From: Crotophaga sulcirostris
Lineage: Eukaryota > Chordata > Aves > Cuculiformes > Crotophagidae
Direction: 5' to 3'
NCBI GenBank assembly: GCA_013397455.1
Contig: VYZB01000520.1
Location: 528,954 to 592,953, forward strand
Length of the DNA: 64,000 nucleotides
The notes below the pieces were generated by a model. That model did no database searches. It was not told the origin of the DNA and saw only the letters and a list, made by a program, of their open reading frames with translations. Within the stretch, counting starts at the first letter, position 1; each line of letters opens with the position of its first letter. Of this stretch, positions 13,343 to 25,375 are shown one piece after another. Position numbers and translations under genes: made by a program.

Positions 13343-14772
13343 ACCTCCTGCTTCTCCAATAGGAATTTTTGCCAGTTGCAGATAAGGGAAAGTACAAACC
13401 ATCGATCAAAACATTGGGATGAAATTATTACTGAGGTAATTTAGTCCTTTCAGCTCTTATTTTCCCCTCTTAAGTGGTCAACCTCTGAAACTTAGCAAAG
13501 GTAAGAAAAGGGACAGAGTCATTACATGATGAGGCAAAACAAACTCAAAGAACTCCAGAATTCTTGACCCATTCTTTAAACTACCTGTTAAACAAAAAAT
13601 CTGAAGGCATTTTTCTCAGTGTTCAAGAGCAGAAATTACCCAGAATTATATTTCCTGGGAAAAAAAAGACACCTTCATTAATATGTAGCTACTATCATTC
13701 ATCTTCTTTTATTTTCTGTGAATGTTTTCTTCTCTGCTTTGTCCTTTCTAATTTTCTCCTTTCTACTTTTCTGCTTTCTTATTTAAAGCTTGTCCCATTT
13801 TGTGACACTTTTTTCATGCCTCTCATCCTTTACTATTCATAATTTTGCTTCTCAGTCAAGGGAAAAACTTTAGGTTTGTGCTACTAGTCCTTCAACAGTC
13901 TGAGTACAAATCCCTTGTGATTTTTCCATGCAGACTATTTGTTAACTCTTGGGTTTTATTTTTTCAGACATGTGGGACATAGACTTCATTGCTATTTCTT
14001 CACCATAAAGGTAGAAAGTTGCTAATGGAATGCAAAACAAGGAAGATCAATCTAGGATCGACTTTGCAATTCACAGCTCAAAAATAGTTTTTTTCCCTAT
14101 GACCTTTGCAATTTCCTACCTGTATTCCTTTCCCTTGATGGTGCCTTTTATCCCAGATTGATATGTATATTCCCTTCTGAACCTGATAAGAAAGGCATCT
14201 TTGTAACATCACTGCTTGTACCATTAATTTTCCTAACTTTTTTACTTTTCTTTTTATGATGAAAGATTTGATGAACTCAAGGACCAACAGTCCAACCTTT
14301 TTCATGTTTCTCATAAATCATTCATTGTCTTATCTCTGCCCATCTATTCACTCATTTATTGAACTTTCATGTATTTAACAGTCTTGCTAGTTCACTGACT
14401 ATGCTGTTAGCCTGGCAAAGAAGAGGGCTCCAGTATTAGAGTGCTCACTTCGTTTAATCACTCAGAGAATTACACTATAATGATCCTCTAATTACAGAGC
14501 TGTCGCACTGTGTTAAATCCTTTCTATATGCACTGTCAACTGTTTGTAATGTTCTGCTTGCCCCAGACTTGACATTTCCAAACACACTACAGTGATAGCT
14601 GACAACAGCATTGACAATCAAAATGCACAGTGTATGGCTGAGGAAAGGAAGTGGAAGGACTTTGAAGAAGGGCTTGGAATGTGAAAGCCATTCTTACCAC
14701 AAATGTTTTAATCGATGTGTATTTTTCTATAAACCAGTTAAATCTAGGTTTTTTCTGTGTTTTTTTCCACAG

Positions 14773-14820
14773 TGGTTATGTCTTTGATTATGATTACTAC
14801 AGAGATGATTTCTACAACCG
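14773..14820 (+). CDS. RALYL: RALYL coding exon, aromatic/acidic patch (48 nt)
   Basis: A small exon following a T-rich tract and ccacag, ended by the donor GTATGT. The first base (t) completes a codon begun in the upstream exon. The next 15 codons read GYVFDYDYYRDDFYN, and the last two bases (cg) form Arg with the first base of the next exon. The tyrosine/aspartate-rich patch is a hallmark of the RALY/RALYL/hnRNP C group and lies C-terminal to the RRM. The exon is 48 nt (16 codons) with matching entry and exit phases, so skipping it would keep the reading frame. The match to RALYL extends across both sides of the junction (NR then LFDYHGR). Confidence 0.94.
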
Positions 14821-16450
14821 GTATGTGTGGTTATATTTTCTTATATTCTACACCATTTCTACTGTTTCTTTATAATGTAATCACAGTGTTTGGTTAAACA
14901 GGTCTATTCTGATTTTATGTATTATACATTTCATTATTTCTATTTGCCTCAGTAGACAACTATTTGAATATATCACAAACAAAGATTATCATCACAAAAT
15001 GTATGATCATTAAACAGCTCTTTTGGACTTACCCTTCTCCTGGGCCCTTTGGGGCATTTTCTGTGCTGAACTGTTCAATGGAAGTTTAATTGCTCAGTGT
15101 TTCTTCCTACAAAGCTCTTCCGAGGCTAAGGGTTTCTGTTATAACAAAGTTAATGAAAGTAGATTACAATCTAAATATGGTAGGCATAGAAAAGACAATT
15201 CCATGGACAGTTCAGTGTACTATCAACATGCTTATAGGAAATACAAATTAAGAAATATAGTAATGATTCTTTGAATTTTTGAACTTCTGAACTTTCTGGA
15301 TTTCTGTGTTTTACCCCAAACCATAGGTCTGGTTTTCTAGTATCTGTGATTATTGGGACAAAAAATTGCTTTAGAACTGAGCATTTCAGTTTATCATTTC
15401 TCCTATTATAAGGACAAGAAAAAGAGGCAGAGTAATAAAATGCTTCCTTTTATTAGTTTTTAAGAAAACATATCATTGAAATATGTGGAATTAGGTGCAA
15501 CAAAATGCCAAGCCCAAAAGCTTTGCATATTTTTCAAAACAAATGTAAGAATAGTGATATTAGATAGCAGTCCTTATATATATTCAAAAAAAAGAAGCAT
15601 AGTTTTGCATTTCACTACATTGCCTAAACATAAACTATTGGAAGCTAGGGAAAAATCACCTTTGGAAGAATATTTGTGTAATGATCTTTTGCATGATAGT
15701 TTACAATTCTTCTGAAACATTTTATTCCAGTAATGTAAACAAGAGATTGTAAGCAATCCGCAGATCATCCTAGATGATAAATAATGAGTGACAGCAAACT
15801 AATATTTCTGCTGAAACTCTCAAAAAATGTTTTAGTGTTTTATTTTATTAAGCATGCTTGAGTATTTTAGTGATTCCACGTCAATTCATTCTTCAATAAA
15901 GAGTACATTTACTAGGACCTCTTTTGTATGTATTCAGAAGAACATACAGGTCCCTCACTACAAAGACTTTTTTGCTGTTTTACAGATTGCACATTATTTC
16001 TTTATGGTGACAGTTGGCTTCAGAAAATTTATTCTTTTCTATCTAAAAAGTTAGCAGATAAAAACTTAGAATTTAAGTCACGTATGTAATAAAGGAGGTG
16101 AAAAGTTATCTCAACAACATGTAGTACAGTTAGTTGTGTGCAATGAAATGATGTGGACCTATGGAAAGCAGGTTATAGATTTTCCATACTGCGAATAATG
16201 GAGTCCCATTACACATCTCTTATTTAAATTAAGTAAAAAAAATCTGAGCTATGCACTGCTCTGTGACTGAAATCTGAACATGGCACTTAATGTGCACAGG
16301 TCCTTGAAATCAAATTTGACTATGATATAAAGTGATTACGGTTTCAAAGGTTAATTGTCTCAAAGATAACATGAAAATCTAGTTGACAGGGTTTCCATGA
16401 CATGAAATCACAGAGGTTTTTTGAAGTCCAGCTGACCTAATCTTTTCTAG
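14821..16450 (+). other. RALYL: RALYL intron (1630 nt)
   Basis: The intron begins GTATGT and ends TTTTCTAG. It is AT-rich, with no recognisable repeat family or RNA gene. The open frames at 15023-15274 and 15476-15715 have no recognisable domain and are treated as chance. Confidence 0.9.
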
Positions 16451-16614
16451 GTTGTTTGATTACCATGGCCGTGTCCCCCCACCACCCCGTGCAGTGATTC
16501 CACTGAAGCGTCCTCGTGTGGCTGTGACAACAACTCGCAGAGGCAAAGGGGTTTTCTCCATGAAAGGAACGTCAAGATCCACCTCAAGTGGAGCTTCTTC
16601 CTCAGGATCCAAAT
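16451..16614 (+). CDS. RALYL: RALYL coding exon, Pro-rich and basic segment (164 nt)
   Basis: The acceptor is ttttctag and the donor is GTGAGT. In phase with the previous exon it reads (R)[15 protein letters not shown], then [18 protein letters not shown], then a Ser/Thr/Gly-rich stretch ending SSGSK. The VPPPPRAV run and the basic PLKRPRV cluster are characteristic of RALYL; the cluster could act as a nuclear localisation signal, which is inference. The Ser-rich part (about 12 Ser/Thr in 20 residues) looks disordered and is where I would expect most species differences. The exon is 164 nt, not a multiple of three, so skipping it would shift the frame. It ends with the lone base t, which with tg of the next exon makes Leu. 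Confidence 0.95.
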
Positions 16615-16999
16615 GTGAGTTGCTCATACCAGCTGGATATCATTGAAACAACGACCCTAGTAATTTCTGTAGCTTCCATTATATAGCTCTATTTTTAGTC
16701 ATTTTCTACAATGAGACATTAGATTGAAATACTGGCTTGAATACCAAAGCTACTAAGCCTTTTCTGAAAGTTAAAGGGCACACTGATGTAACTTTTGAAG
16801 GAAATCTCTTCAACAAAATTTGACCTGCAGATCACTCCCTTGGCCTCAAAAGAAGCCAGTTTAAAATCTCCTATAATCCTGACTACTTATGCACCATGAG
16901 GTCTTGTGAACAGTTGATAATAAAGCAAAGCTACTAGCCTTACTATAGACAGAGGCACACTGATTTCTGCTGAGACTTGAGAGTTGTATGTTTGCTGGT

Positions 17000-17024
17000 G
17001 GGGGGTGGGCTGGGGAGGGTGGGG
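17000..17024 (+). other. Putative G-quadruplex motif
   Basis: Five guanine runs of 6, 3, 4, 3 and 4 bases fall within 25 nt, separated by loops of one or two bases. This satisfies the canonical G3+N1-7 pattern with a spare run. It lies on the RALYL sense strand, 385 nt after the exon 16451-16614 donor, so it could form in the pre-mRNA as well as in DNA. Folding is predicted from the pattern only. Confidence 0.8.
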
Positions 17025-20000
17025 ATGTTGTATTGTGTGTGCTTTTTTTTTTTGCCAGATTGCTTTGAGGGTAGAAAGAGGCAATGTGTCTTTGCCTGTT
17101 CAAAAAGGAGTCCAAAACAGGATTGGCAATTTGGGATTATTCAACTCTTCTTTAGTGAGTTGGCCTTGGAAGAGCTGATGAACAATAGGCATTCATTTCT
17201 TCATGCTTACCAAGCTCCCTACCCCATAGTATGTCTTGGGAACTTCATCTTCCTCTTCGTGCATCTTTCAGCACCCACTCGTCTTCCCCTGCCCCTTATG
17301 TGGAGTGATACTGTCCTTGGAAGCGTCACTGGAAGAGGAAGAGAAAGATCAGGTAGGGATTGTACACAAGAAAGAATGAAAGGACTTCCACAAGACACTT
17401 TGCACTACCAGACTGGCCAACAAAGAATCATGCCGTCTTACACACAACCATGAAATAAGTGAATACACCAACAGTACATCTTACTGCAAGAGGTATAAGA
17501 GACCTTGAAAGAAAACATGTGATAAATATGCACATGACTAAAAGAATGGAAATGTGATAAATAGAGTTAAAGATTGTGTTGTACACTGAGGAACAAGGAG
17601 CTCAAACCTTCTTTGGAAAAGGCAACATTCTGAGAAACAGTGGCTATGTTGGCTGTGCAGTTGAATCACACACAAGTCTCCAGTGAACAAATTGGCCAGA
17701 TGTCCATTACCAATAATGGGAGCTTTGATACCTAGTACACAGGAAGACATCTAAATTTAGTTTTCATTTTATAAAGCTCACTCACACCCTAGGAGGATGT
17801 CTCAGAGTAGCAATACTTTCTTTGTTCTCTGGAGGATCAACATGAGTCTAGACATTTTCATACACATCTCGAACTAATCCACTTGCCCATAGCTACTTTT
17901 TTCCTTGCCTTAGTACTTTAGTTAATGAATTATGATTCCTTCTATTAACCTAAAAGAAAGCATACAATTCAACGTCTTCACTTTAGTAGATATAAAATTT
18001 AAACAATTTTATTACTCTTTCCCAGCCCTTGAGACTTTGCTTTTTCACACAGTGAATCAAAGCTTCAGAAAGTATACAGACTTACAGATTCATTCATTAG
18101 CTCTCCTTTGTTCATCCTTTGCTGTTGTCTTATCTATATGAAAAGTTAGTAGTAACAGTGCATGCAATTCACTAATTGTAGTAAAGTCTGATATAATTAG
18201 AATGGACTTTTTGGACTCACTTTTTTCTTGAGAAGATTAATTATTTTTAGATAATTTTTTTATATATTTTTCATTGTCCAGAACAAAAATAACTCCAAAG
18301 TTCTTCTGGAGAGTTGAGAACATCCCAACAGACGTTAAGAAAACTCACACAGAAATCTGGATTTTCGTATAGCTGTCTGTTCCTCAGAATAATGAACAAA
18401 TTTTCTTTATTATTTATTCTGCATTTCAGAAAATGTTTTAACTACCACATTAGGACTTAAGTAATGCATAACACAGATTATAGGATTCAACCCTAGTTTA
18501 AGTACCCATAGCCACTTCCTATAAGACATCCAAAACGCTGTCTGCATAACATGGCAGATTTTGCAGAGCCTGTAAATTATTTAATGGCAGTGCAATCAGG
18601 AGTGTAGAGATCCTAACACAGAGTGTTATGCCCTGGTGAAAGTATCTTTCAATGTATTCAGGTGCCATGTGAATTCTAAAAGTGTCAGTCTTAGAGCTCC
18701 AGGTGACAAGATTGTCTTTGGATCCAGCTCTTTAACACTGAAGGGAGAGTTGCAAGATGCATCACTAAAAACATGGGCTGATGTTTTGACATCTGTTTGG
18801 TTTCCACCTTGAGTTGTTTACACTGTCAACTGGAACACAAGTACAGACACTACTTATCGTACTGGAATAAATTGCAGAAAATATTCTTTCTGCATGCAGC
18901 ACACCTTTCAAAGGAGTCAGATACACAGTATACAGTCTTTACTGCTTCATTTCCCCGTAAAATTACTTCCTTTTTGTCAAGTCCAGCCAATCCATCATAA
19001 AAGCAGAAACATGAATTTGTTGACCTGAACAGGAATATAATCAGCTTATTGTAAGACATTTATCAGAGTAATAACTGAGCCATTCCCTTAGAGGCTTCAA
19101 GTTGGAACACAAAGAACGTGTGTTTTGTGGCTCCTTTTGCCATTTGCTTGGAAAAGCTGGTTATATGGAATTGTGGAATGAAGCTATTTAATATTTTGTT
19201 GTCTCCACTGCCAATGAATCCCTTGAACTAAGGCATTGCTGATTCTAATTTTGATTTATTGCTAGTTAAATAAAGGATCTCCGTGGGCAGGAAGATTTGT
19301 TGGGTTTTAATGAAAATCAAGACTATAAGACAGCTTAATCGCAAGTTCAGAATTAACTATGTCAAAATGGTATTGTATATCCTTTAAAGATTTCATCCCA
19401 AAAAACTCTCATGAGATCACATCCCCTAATAGACTTTTCAGATTTAAGTAGAAATCTCATAGGTATATGTTCTCACAGCTCTTTTCCACGCTCAGACTGG
19501 ATCAAAAAAATGTACCCATGTATGTAGTATTAAAGGTCAGAACACAAGGGATCTCTCAGTGAAATTACCAGGATTAGGGGCACACACTAGCAAAAAGCAG
19601 CAATCCAAAGACAGAAGTTTGTTGTGGCACACAGCAAAGATGTTATAAAACCATAATGTCAGAAATTCCTTGCTCATTGATAAATACATCTGCAAACACG
19701 CTTGCCAGTGCAGTAAAGTCTTGTTCTACCAAAAAGTGGTAATAAATGTTCCGAGTTTGCTTCCAAAACATAAAACAAGTTTGGAGGATTTCTTTACTTT
19801 CCTGAATTTATAATTTTTCAAGGATCAGCTGAAAATATTTTGTTGTCTTTTTAACTCCAAAGACTAGGAAGAAAGAAATTGACTTTCCCACATTCTCAGA
19901 AGTAATTCACAAGATGAAATATGTTGGTGTGGAAATTGCACATAGTAGTTTTTCATGTTAATGGTATGAAGCAGCAGGTACAGATTTCTGTTTAGAACTG

Positions 20001-21664
20001 GGAAAAAACAACTTTTTCTGGTAATATAGAAACTGAAGCTCTTGGAGTTTGCACTTTCATTTTACACATCTGAAAACAGGAGGAAAATGTTAATGAAATT
20101 TTTATACCCTGTGTGCTTGAGATTAAAGAGTAGACACTTAAGATGTTACAATATGTACTGAATTATGCCCTTAAATGAATTCATTTTGACTCTTATAGTT
20201 TATATTTAGCTTCACCAGCTAACTCATTTTTTTCAGTGAAATCTAAATAATATGATAAAATATTTTATATTAAAAATGAAGGGCTTAGATAAAAATACAT
20301 GACTGTTCTTTCCAAAGAAATCTAAATCACACTTTGTGGAGTAATTAATTTGTAGTTATGGCAAAAAATGTTTCACAAATAGAGCTGTGATTCAACAGAT
20401 GCAGTTTTGTTTCTAAAATGTAATTAATCTCAATTCTAAATCTCTTGTTTTGAGCTGGATTCAATTTGTATGCTTTGGTGCTAGATGTTTCAATAAAAGA
20501 CACATTCTGGAAGGCCCTTGTATTCCTGGCTTGAAAGGGTCACTGAATCTAATTCTTTACTGTCACAATTAGAGACATCATCTAATCCTTTAAGCTTCAT
20601 CTTAAAGCCAGTTGAAGGTTGGGGTTTGTCTTTCTCTGTGTCTTCTAATTTACAGCTTAAGTTGGTTGCTCATTTGTTCATATCCATTTGTTGTTCCAAC
20701 GTTGTCTTAGCTTACAAGTTTCATTTTCTTTTACCTTCTTTTGACTTAGGAAAACACAAAAAGCTCTTCTCTCACACTACAGGCTTTCCATTCCTACAGT
20801 CATCTTCACGGTCTTTCTCCGCGCTTATCTGCCAGAATTCAGTGGTTCAACCTGCACACATTATTCCAGAGGAGCTCTCACCATGTCCTTGTACAATGGC
20901 ACTGTGCCTCTGCATCTTTTAGCAATAAAGCATTTGACACATCCTAGCACTGCTTTTTCTTTCTCATGGCTGCATTATAGTGATAGACTGTTGTTAACCT
21001 AATATTACAACTATACCCAAGAATAGTTCTGCCAGTGCCTTTTTCTGCTGATGAGCTTCCATGTTAAGAGTTAGTCAATGATGTATAGGGCTGTTTTTCA
21101 GTGCAATTACGTTTAATCGTTTTTCTAATGTAGCATTCTTTAAAATGACCTGAACCCTCCTTTCATTCCAGTTCCCTCTAAGTAGATGATACCTTCCAAT
21201 TTCATGTCATCAGTCAATTTCACTGGTTTACTTAGTTTTTTTCATCAAAATTATTGCATATATTTAACCATTTGGGTGCCAGTGTTTGAAGAATTTCATT
21301 AGTAATTTCTTTCCCTTTCAATATATGCATTTCTGTCATCTGCTGGTGTTTGCTTATCTGCTAATAGAAAAAAACCAAACAAATAAACCAAAACACAACA
21401 CAGTAAACTATTATATTTTCCTATTCTATTAGTCAAAAGCATATGAACAGATATTTTGGACACACACAGCTCTGGTTTCATGCTTATCAACCATTTTATT
21501 TCTTGCATGAGATCAATTTAAATAAAAAAAAAATCCATAAAGTTTTAAAGGAGAATCTATATACTGAAAGCAAGACACTTGAAGCACAGTATTTATGGTC
21601 TTCACATTTTATCTTTGTCATAACACTATAATTAAAAGGTCTAAAGTTCTCCCCAAGCTCTATA

Positions 21665-22105
21665 CCACAGAATCAGAAATGGCTGAGGTTGGAAGGGACC
21701 TGTGAAGTTCATTTGGTTCAATCCTCCTGTTCAAGTAGGGTCACCTACAGCAGGTTTTCCAAAACTGTGTCCAGACAGTTTTTGAATATCTCCAAAGGTG
21801 GAGACTCTACAGCCTTTCTGGGCAACCTGTGCCAGTCCCACAGGAAAAAAAAAAATGCCAGTGGTTTTTGACGTGTCATTGGGCACTACTGAGAAGAGTC
21901 TTGCTTGTTTCTCTTCTTCATTTCCTCTTGTACCAGGGAGTCCAGAACTCCTGAGGTGGCTTCACCAGTGCTGAGTAAAGAGGAAGGATCATGTCCCTTA
22001 GTCCGCTCTCAGCACTCTTCCTAATGCAGCCCAGTATGTTTATTTATCACAAGGGTGCATTGCTGACTCATATTCAGGTTGCTGTTCATCAGGACCCTTC
22101 ATAAA
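21665..22105 (-). mobile_element. CR1 LINE fragment, antisense
   Basis: Read on the minus strand this is the 3' portion of a CR1 element. On the + strand it shows the usual antisense signature: agaatcagaa at the end, ggttggaagggacctg, then tttttgaatatctccaaagg and tctgggcaacctgtgcc. Further right are ttcaccagtgctgagta and gactcatattcagg, matching the ORF2 C-terminal region. It is degenerate, with short indels and a run of 11 A within it (21845-21855), and has no intact frame. It lies in the 8-kb RALYL intron, opposite to the gene. The boundary near 22105 is approximate. Confidence 0.88.
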
Positions 22106-24596
22106 TTATCTTTAGTAATTTCTGCTTACTACAGAATTACCCAGTAAAATATAATTGAGAGTGGAATTTCTCCAGGAGAATGATTTTGAAGATGTGTATA
22201 ATTCCCTGCAAATTAAGACAATAAGCAACTCAAAAAACTACACCATTGCAGTGTTGGAAACAGGGTTGAAATTTTGAACATGTGCAGATTTGTTGAAAGT
22301 CTTTCAGTCCTTTTTAGTGTTAACTTGAAGTGAATGACTGTATGATGGAATCGCTTCACTAAATGTGAATGATAAGTTCCAGATTCAGTAACCACAGCTC
22401 AAGGAAACAGTTTTGGTATAGGGGAATTTTGCAAGGTAACAATAAAGCTCCTCAGTTATTTATAGCATCTTTGTTTGCTATTGAATCCTCACTCTTCTGT
22501 CTGCGTTCCCTCTGATACAGTCTTCTTCCCAAACTGATTTCTCACTGAGACACCACAGGGAATTCCCTGTGAAGCAGAAAGTCTGACCGGAGTTGAACAG
22601 TAGCCCTACACATGTGCCTGCTTCATCATCAAATTTAGAAGTGCAAATGTTTTTTGCTTTTCTTTTTAGTCTGGGCACCATTAGGTCCTCGTGGTATGTC
22701 TTCTGAATTTTGACCTTTTAGCCTTGGCAAGCCTGCTGTTTGGCCATCAAGAATGCACCTCCAACCCAAGAGCCTGGATCTAGCTGGCTTCATAGCAGGT
22801 TGCTGCAGACACTTCACTTCTTCCATTGGACAGATTCACACCATTTCACCCTGGAATCTGAGCTGCCTTGCTACTCCAGCCCAGAACAACCACTACCCCC
22901 AGGGAAGCAGTAACCTTCTAAATATACAGTTGTCAGAACCTTAACATTGTTTTACAGATTTGGAGGATTGGACAGTGACCCGTTATTTCTCTAAGAACAT
23001 TTTAAGGCCTTGCTCTATAAATACACTGAATAATTTAATCAAATACTGTATAGCATATAAGGGTCTAGCACAAAGGTTACTTTTAAGCCTTGTTCTCTAA
23101 GGCCTACCATTCATTCAATATGAAATCAGAGGTTTCAGCCTGTGACAGTGGGGAGACATGCAATTTCTCAATATGAGCGTGTGATTAAACAAGTTTATTA
23201 TTGCATATAGCCATCTACTACCTTTTGCTGACTTGTTATAACTATAATGCACATAACTCAAAATCTAAGATAAAAAGCCTTGGCTTCAACCTCAGTGAAT
23301 GTGCTCCAAATTTACAATAAGGCTGATTTAGAAGCAAACACATACTCGTTTACTACCACTGAAGGAGACAGTAGTTTACCTGCATACTTCATCAACAGAT
23401 TTTGACTGTCCAAGAAAAAATACCCATGAGAAACCATGATGAGATACATGCCCATAAGTCAATGAACAGGATTTATAAGGCTAGATGCAGCCAAGAGAGC
23501 CAATGGACAAAAATGTAACATCCTTCTCCATGGCAAAACATGCCTTTTCCCAGGCTCACTAAGGGCACTCCTATTGCTCTGGATACACATCCCAAAGTCA
23601 ATGCACATCCTGCTTCATCAATGAGAAAGATAGAAGAGTAATAGTGCTCAGTACTTTTCCATTTCCAGTTCTTAACAGTTTAAGGTAATGGGCCTTTTTT
23701 TTCCTGCAAGAGTTTTAAGAATGAAAGCTATGTTATCTACTCTTGACCTTTTATTGTTTTATTTTCTCATGATAGCACATGGTTCTCATTTTCTCTTCTT
23801 TGCCTTTTCAACAAGATATCCTAGTACAAGGGGGCAAGTGAATCTATTTGGACTATCATCTGAGCATAAATACATTATGTTCTGATAATGAGATCATTCA
23901 TGAGTGTTGCAGTGCTGTTTCTTCCAAAGCCAAAGCACCTCCAAAGCAGTAAATCCTTCTTACGTTAGACAACAAGAGTGCAAGAAGGCACATAAATGAA
24001 GAGTAATGCAATTAAATAAAGTTTTGAAAACTTCAGTTCTTAATTTATGGACATTGTCTCTGTTGTCCTGGATGTGGTCATAAAGTCATAAAAAGAAATA
24101 TTTTTGTATGTTATCTATAGCTGTGAAAAGTACAAGAAATTACCAGAACTGAAAACTTTTGAAGCAATAATACTTAACACCTTCTATTGCAATGAAGTTG
24201 TTGACTGGAATTTAAGATTGCATTCCTGGCTACACTAGCATTTATATTACCATTCACTCTTGTTGAAAAATACTTCCTGCTACTGTGAGGGATCTTTTTA
24301 TTGTTGTTGTCATCTTTCACTATAGGCTGTTTTTCAGTAAAAGTTACATGGATTTACTAAGATTACCCTTGAGATATTTTATCAGAAATGCTTATTACTG
24401 AGCAAAACATCTCACATAACCCCTTGCCACTAAGGGTTACTATCCTGTGACTTCCTAAGATTCAACATTTTTAACTTCACAAACAGTGTTACTTTTAAAA
24501 GTTAAATCTCTAAAAATGCTGTTAGATATGAGAAAGTAGATTTTGTACCAGAGAGAAAAGAAAAATGAACATGTTTTTTTCATGGGGAAGTTGTAA

Positions 24597-24761
<165 letters not shown>

Positions 24762-25129
24762 TGAAAACAATTTGTTATCAAATGAATTAAATTAGAACCT
24801 AGTTATCAGTCAAGCGCACAGACCACATAGAACAGAAGACTTCCAGAAATTTTGCTACATAATGGAGGCTTAAAGCAAGGTAAATTAACTTCCAGGTAGA
24901 ACTATTAGGAGGACAAATTAATATTCTTCACAGAGCATGCAACATCAATTCAAGAATTGTTTTCTATGGTGTTATAGGAAAAAAACCTAAAAGTTCCTTA
25001 CTAGATGTTCTGGGAAAAAGAAATCACTAAAAAATTAACTGAACAGAATTAAGTTAGATGTTGTTGACTTTGGGCATGCTTATGCTAGCCACATTAAGAA
25101 TTATTGGATATATCAGGAATTATTGCCTG

Positions 25130-25375
25130 GGCAATAGGCAATAGTCACAAGTTGCAGCAAGGTGAATTCCTGTTTGATATAAGGAAGAGGCATGCAACTA
25201 AGTAGCACAGCAGGTTCCACAGAGAGGCTCCATTCTTCGAGACAGTCAAAACTCATTGGGCTAAGGCCCCATGGACCTGAACCAAACTTTGAGTTTGGCC
25301 TTGCTTAGATGAAGTGTCGGACTTGTGGAGTCCAGAGATCCCTTCCAAACTAAACTGTTGTGTGAAGCTCTGGTG
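25130..25375 (+). mobile_element. CR1 LINE 3' end, sense, highly diverged
   Basis: The order of faint landmarks matches a CR1 3' end: aattcctgtttgatataagg (CR1 'LDIRK' region), caggttccacagagaggctcc (the 'RLPREV' region), ccattcttcgagacagtc, then gtggagtccagagatcccttccaaac near the terminus. The identity is low and the last ATTCTATG-type units are not recognisable, so the copy is old. It is in the same orientation as RALYL. Confidence 0.7.

Larger units (their letters stand above)
1..14772 (+). other. RALYL: Intron upstream of the first visible RALYL exon
   Basis: AT-rich noncoding DNA read as the 3' part of a RALYL intron, because the first visible exon begins in mid-codon and follows a strong acceptor (long T tract then ccacag). 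The open frames here are short, show no recognisable family and lie in sequence full of stops. Apart from a CR1 fragment (2797-3503), small tandem repeats (6456-6507, 12802-12853, 13271-13342) and an inverted repeat (9320-9356), I see nothing annotatable. I did not find the RRM exons, but a short exon could be missed by eye. Confidence 0.75.

Noticed and set aside
16977..17453. 158-aa + strand open frame in the 8-kb intron
   Set aside because: It starts inside the G-rich tract, and its sequence has no family resemblance; the length is attributable to locally reduced AT content.
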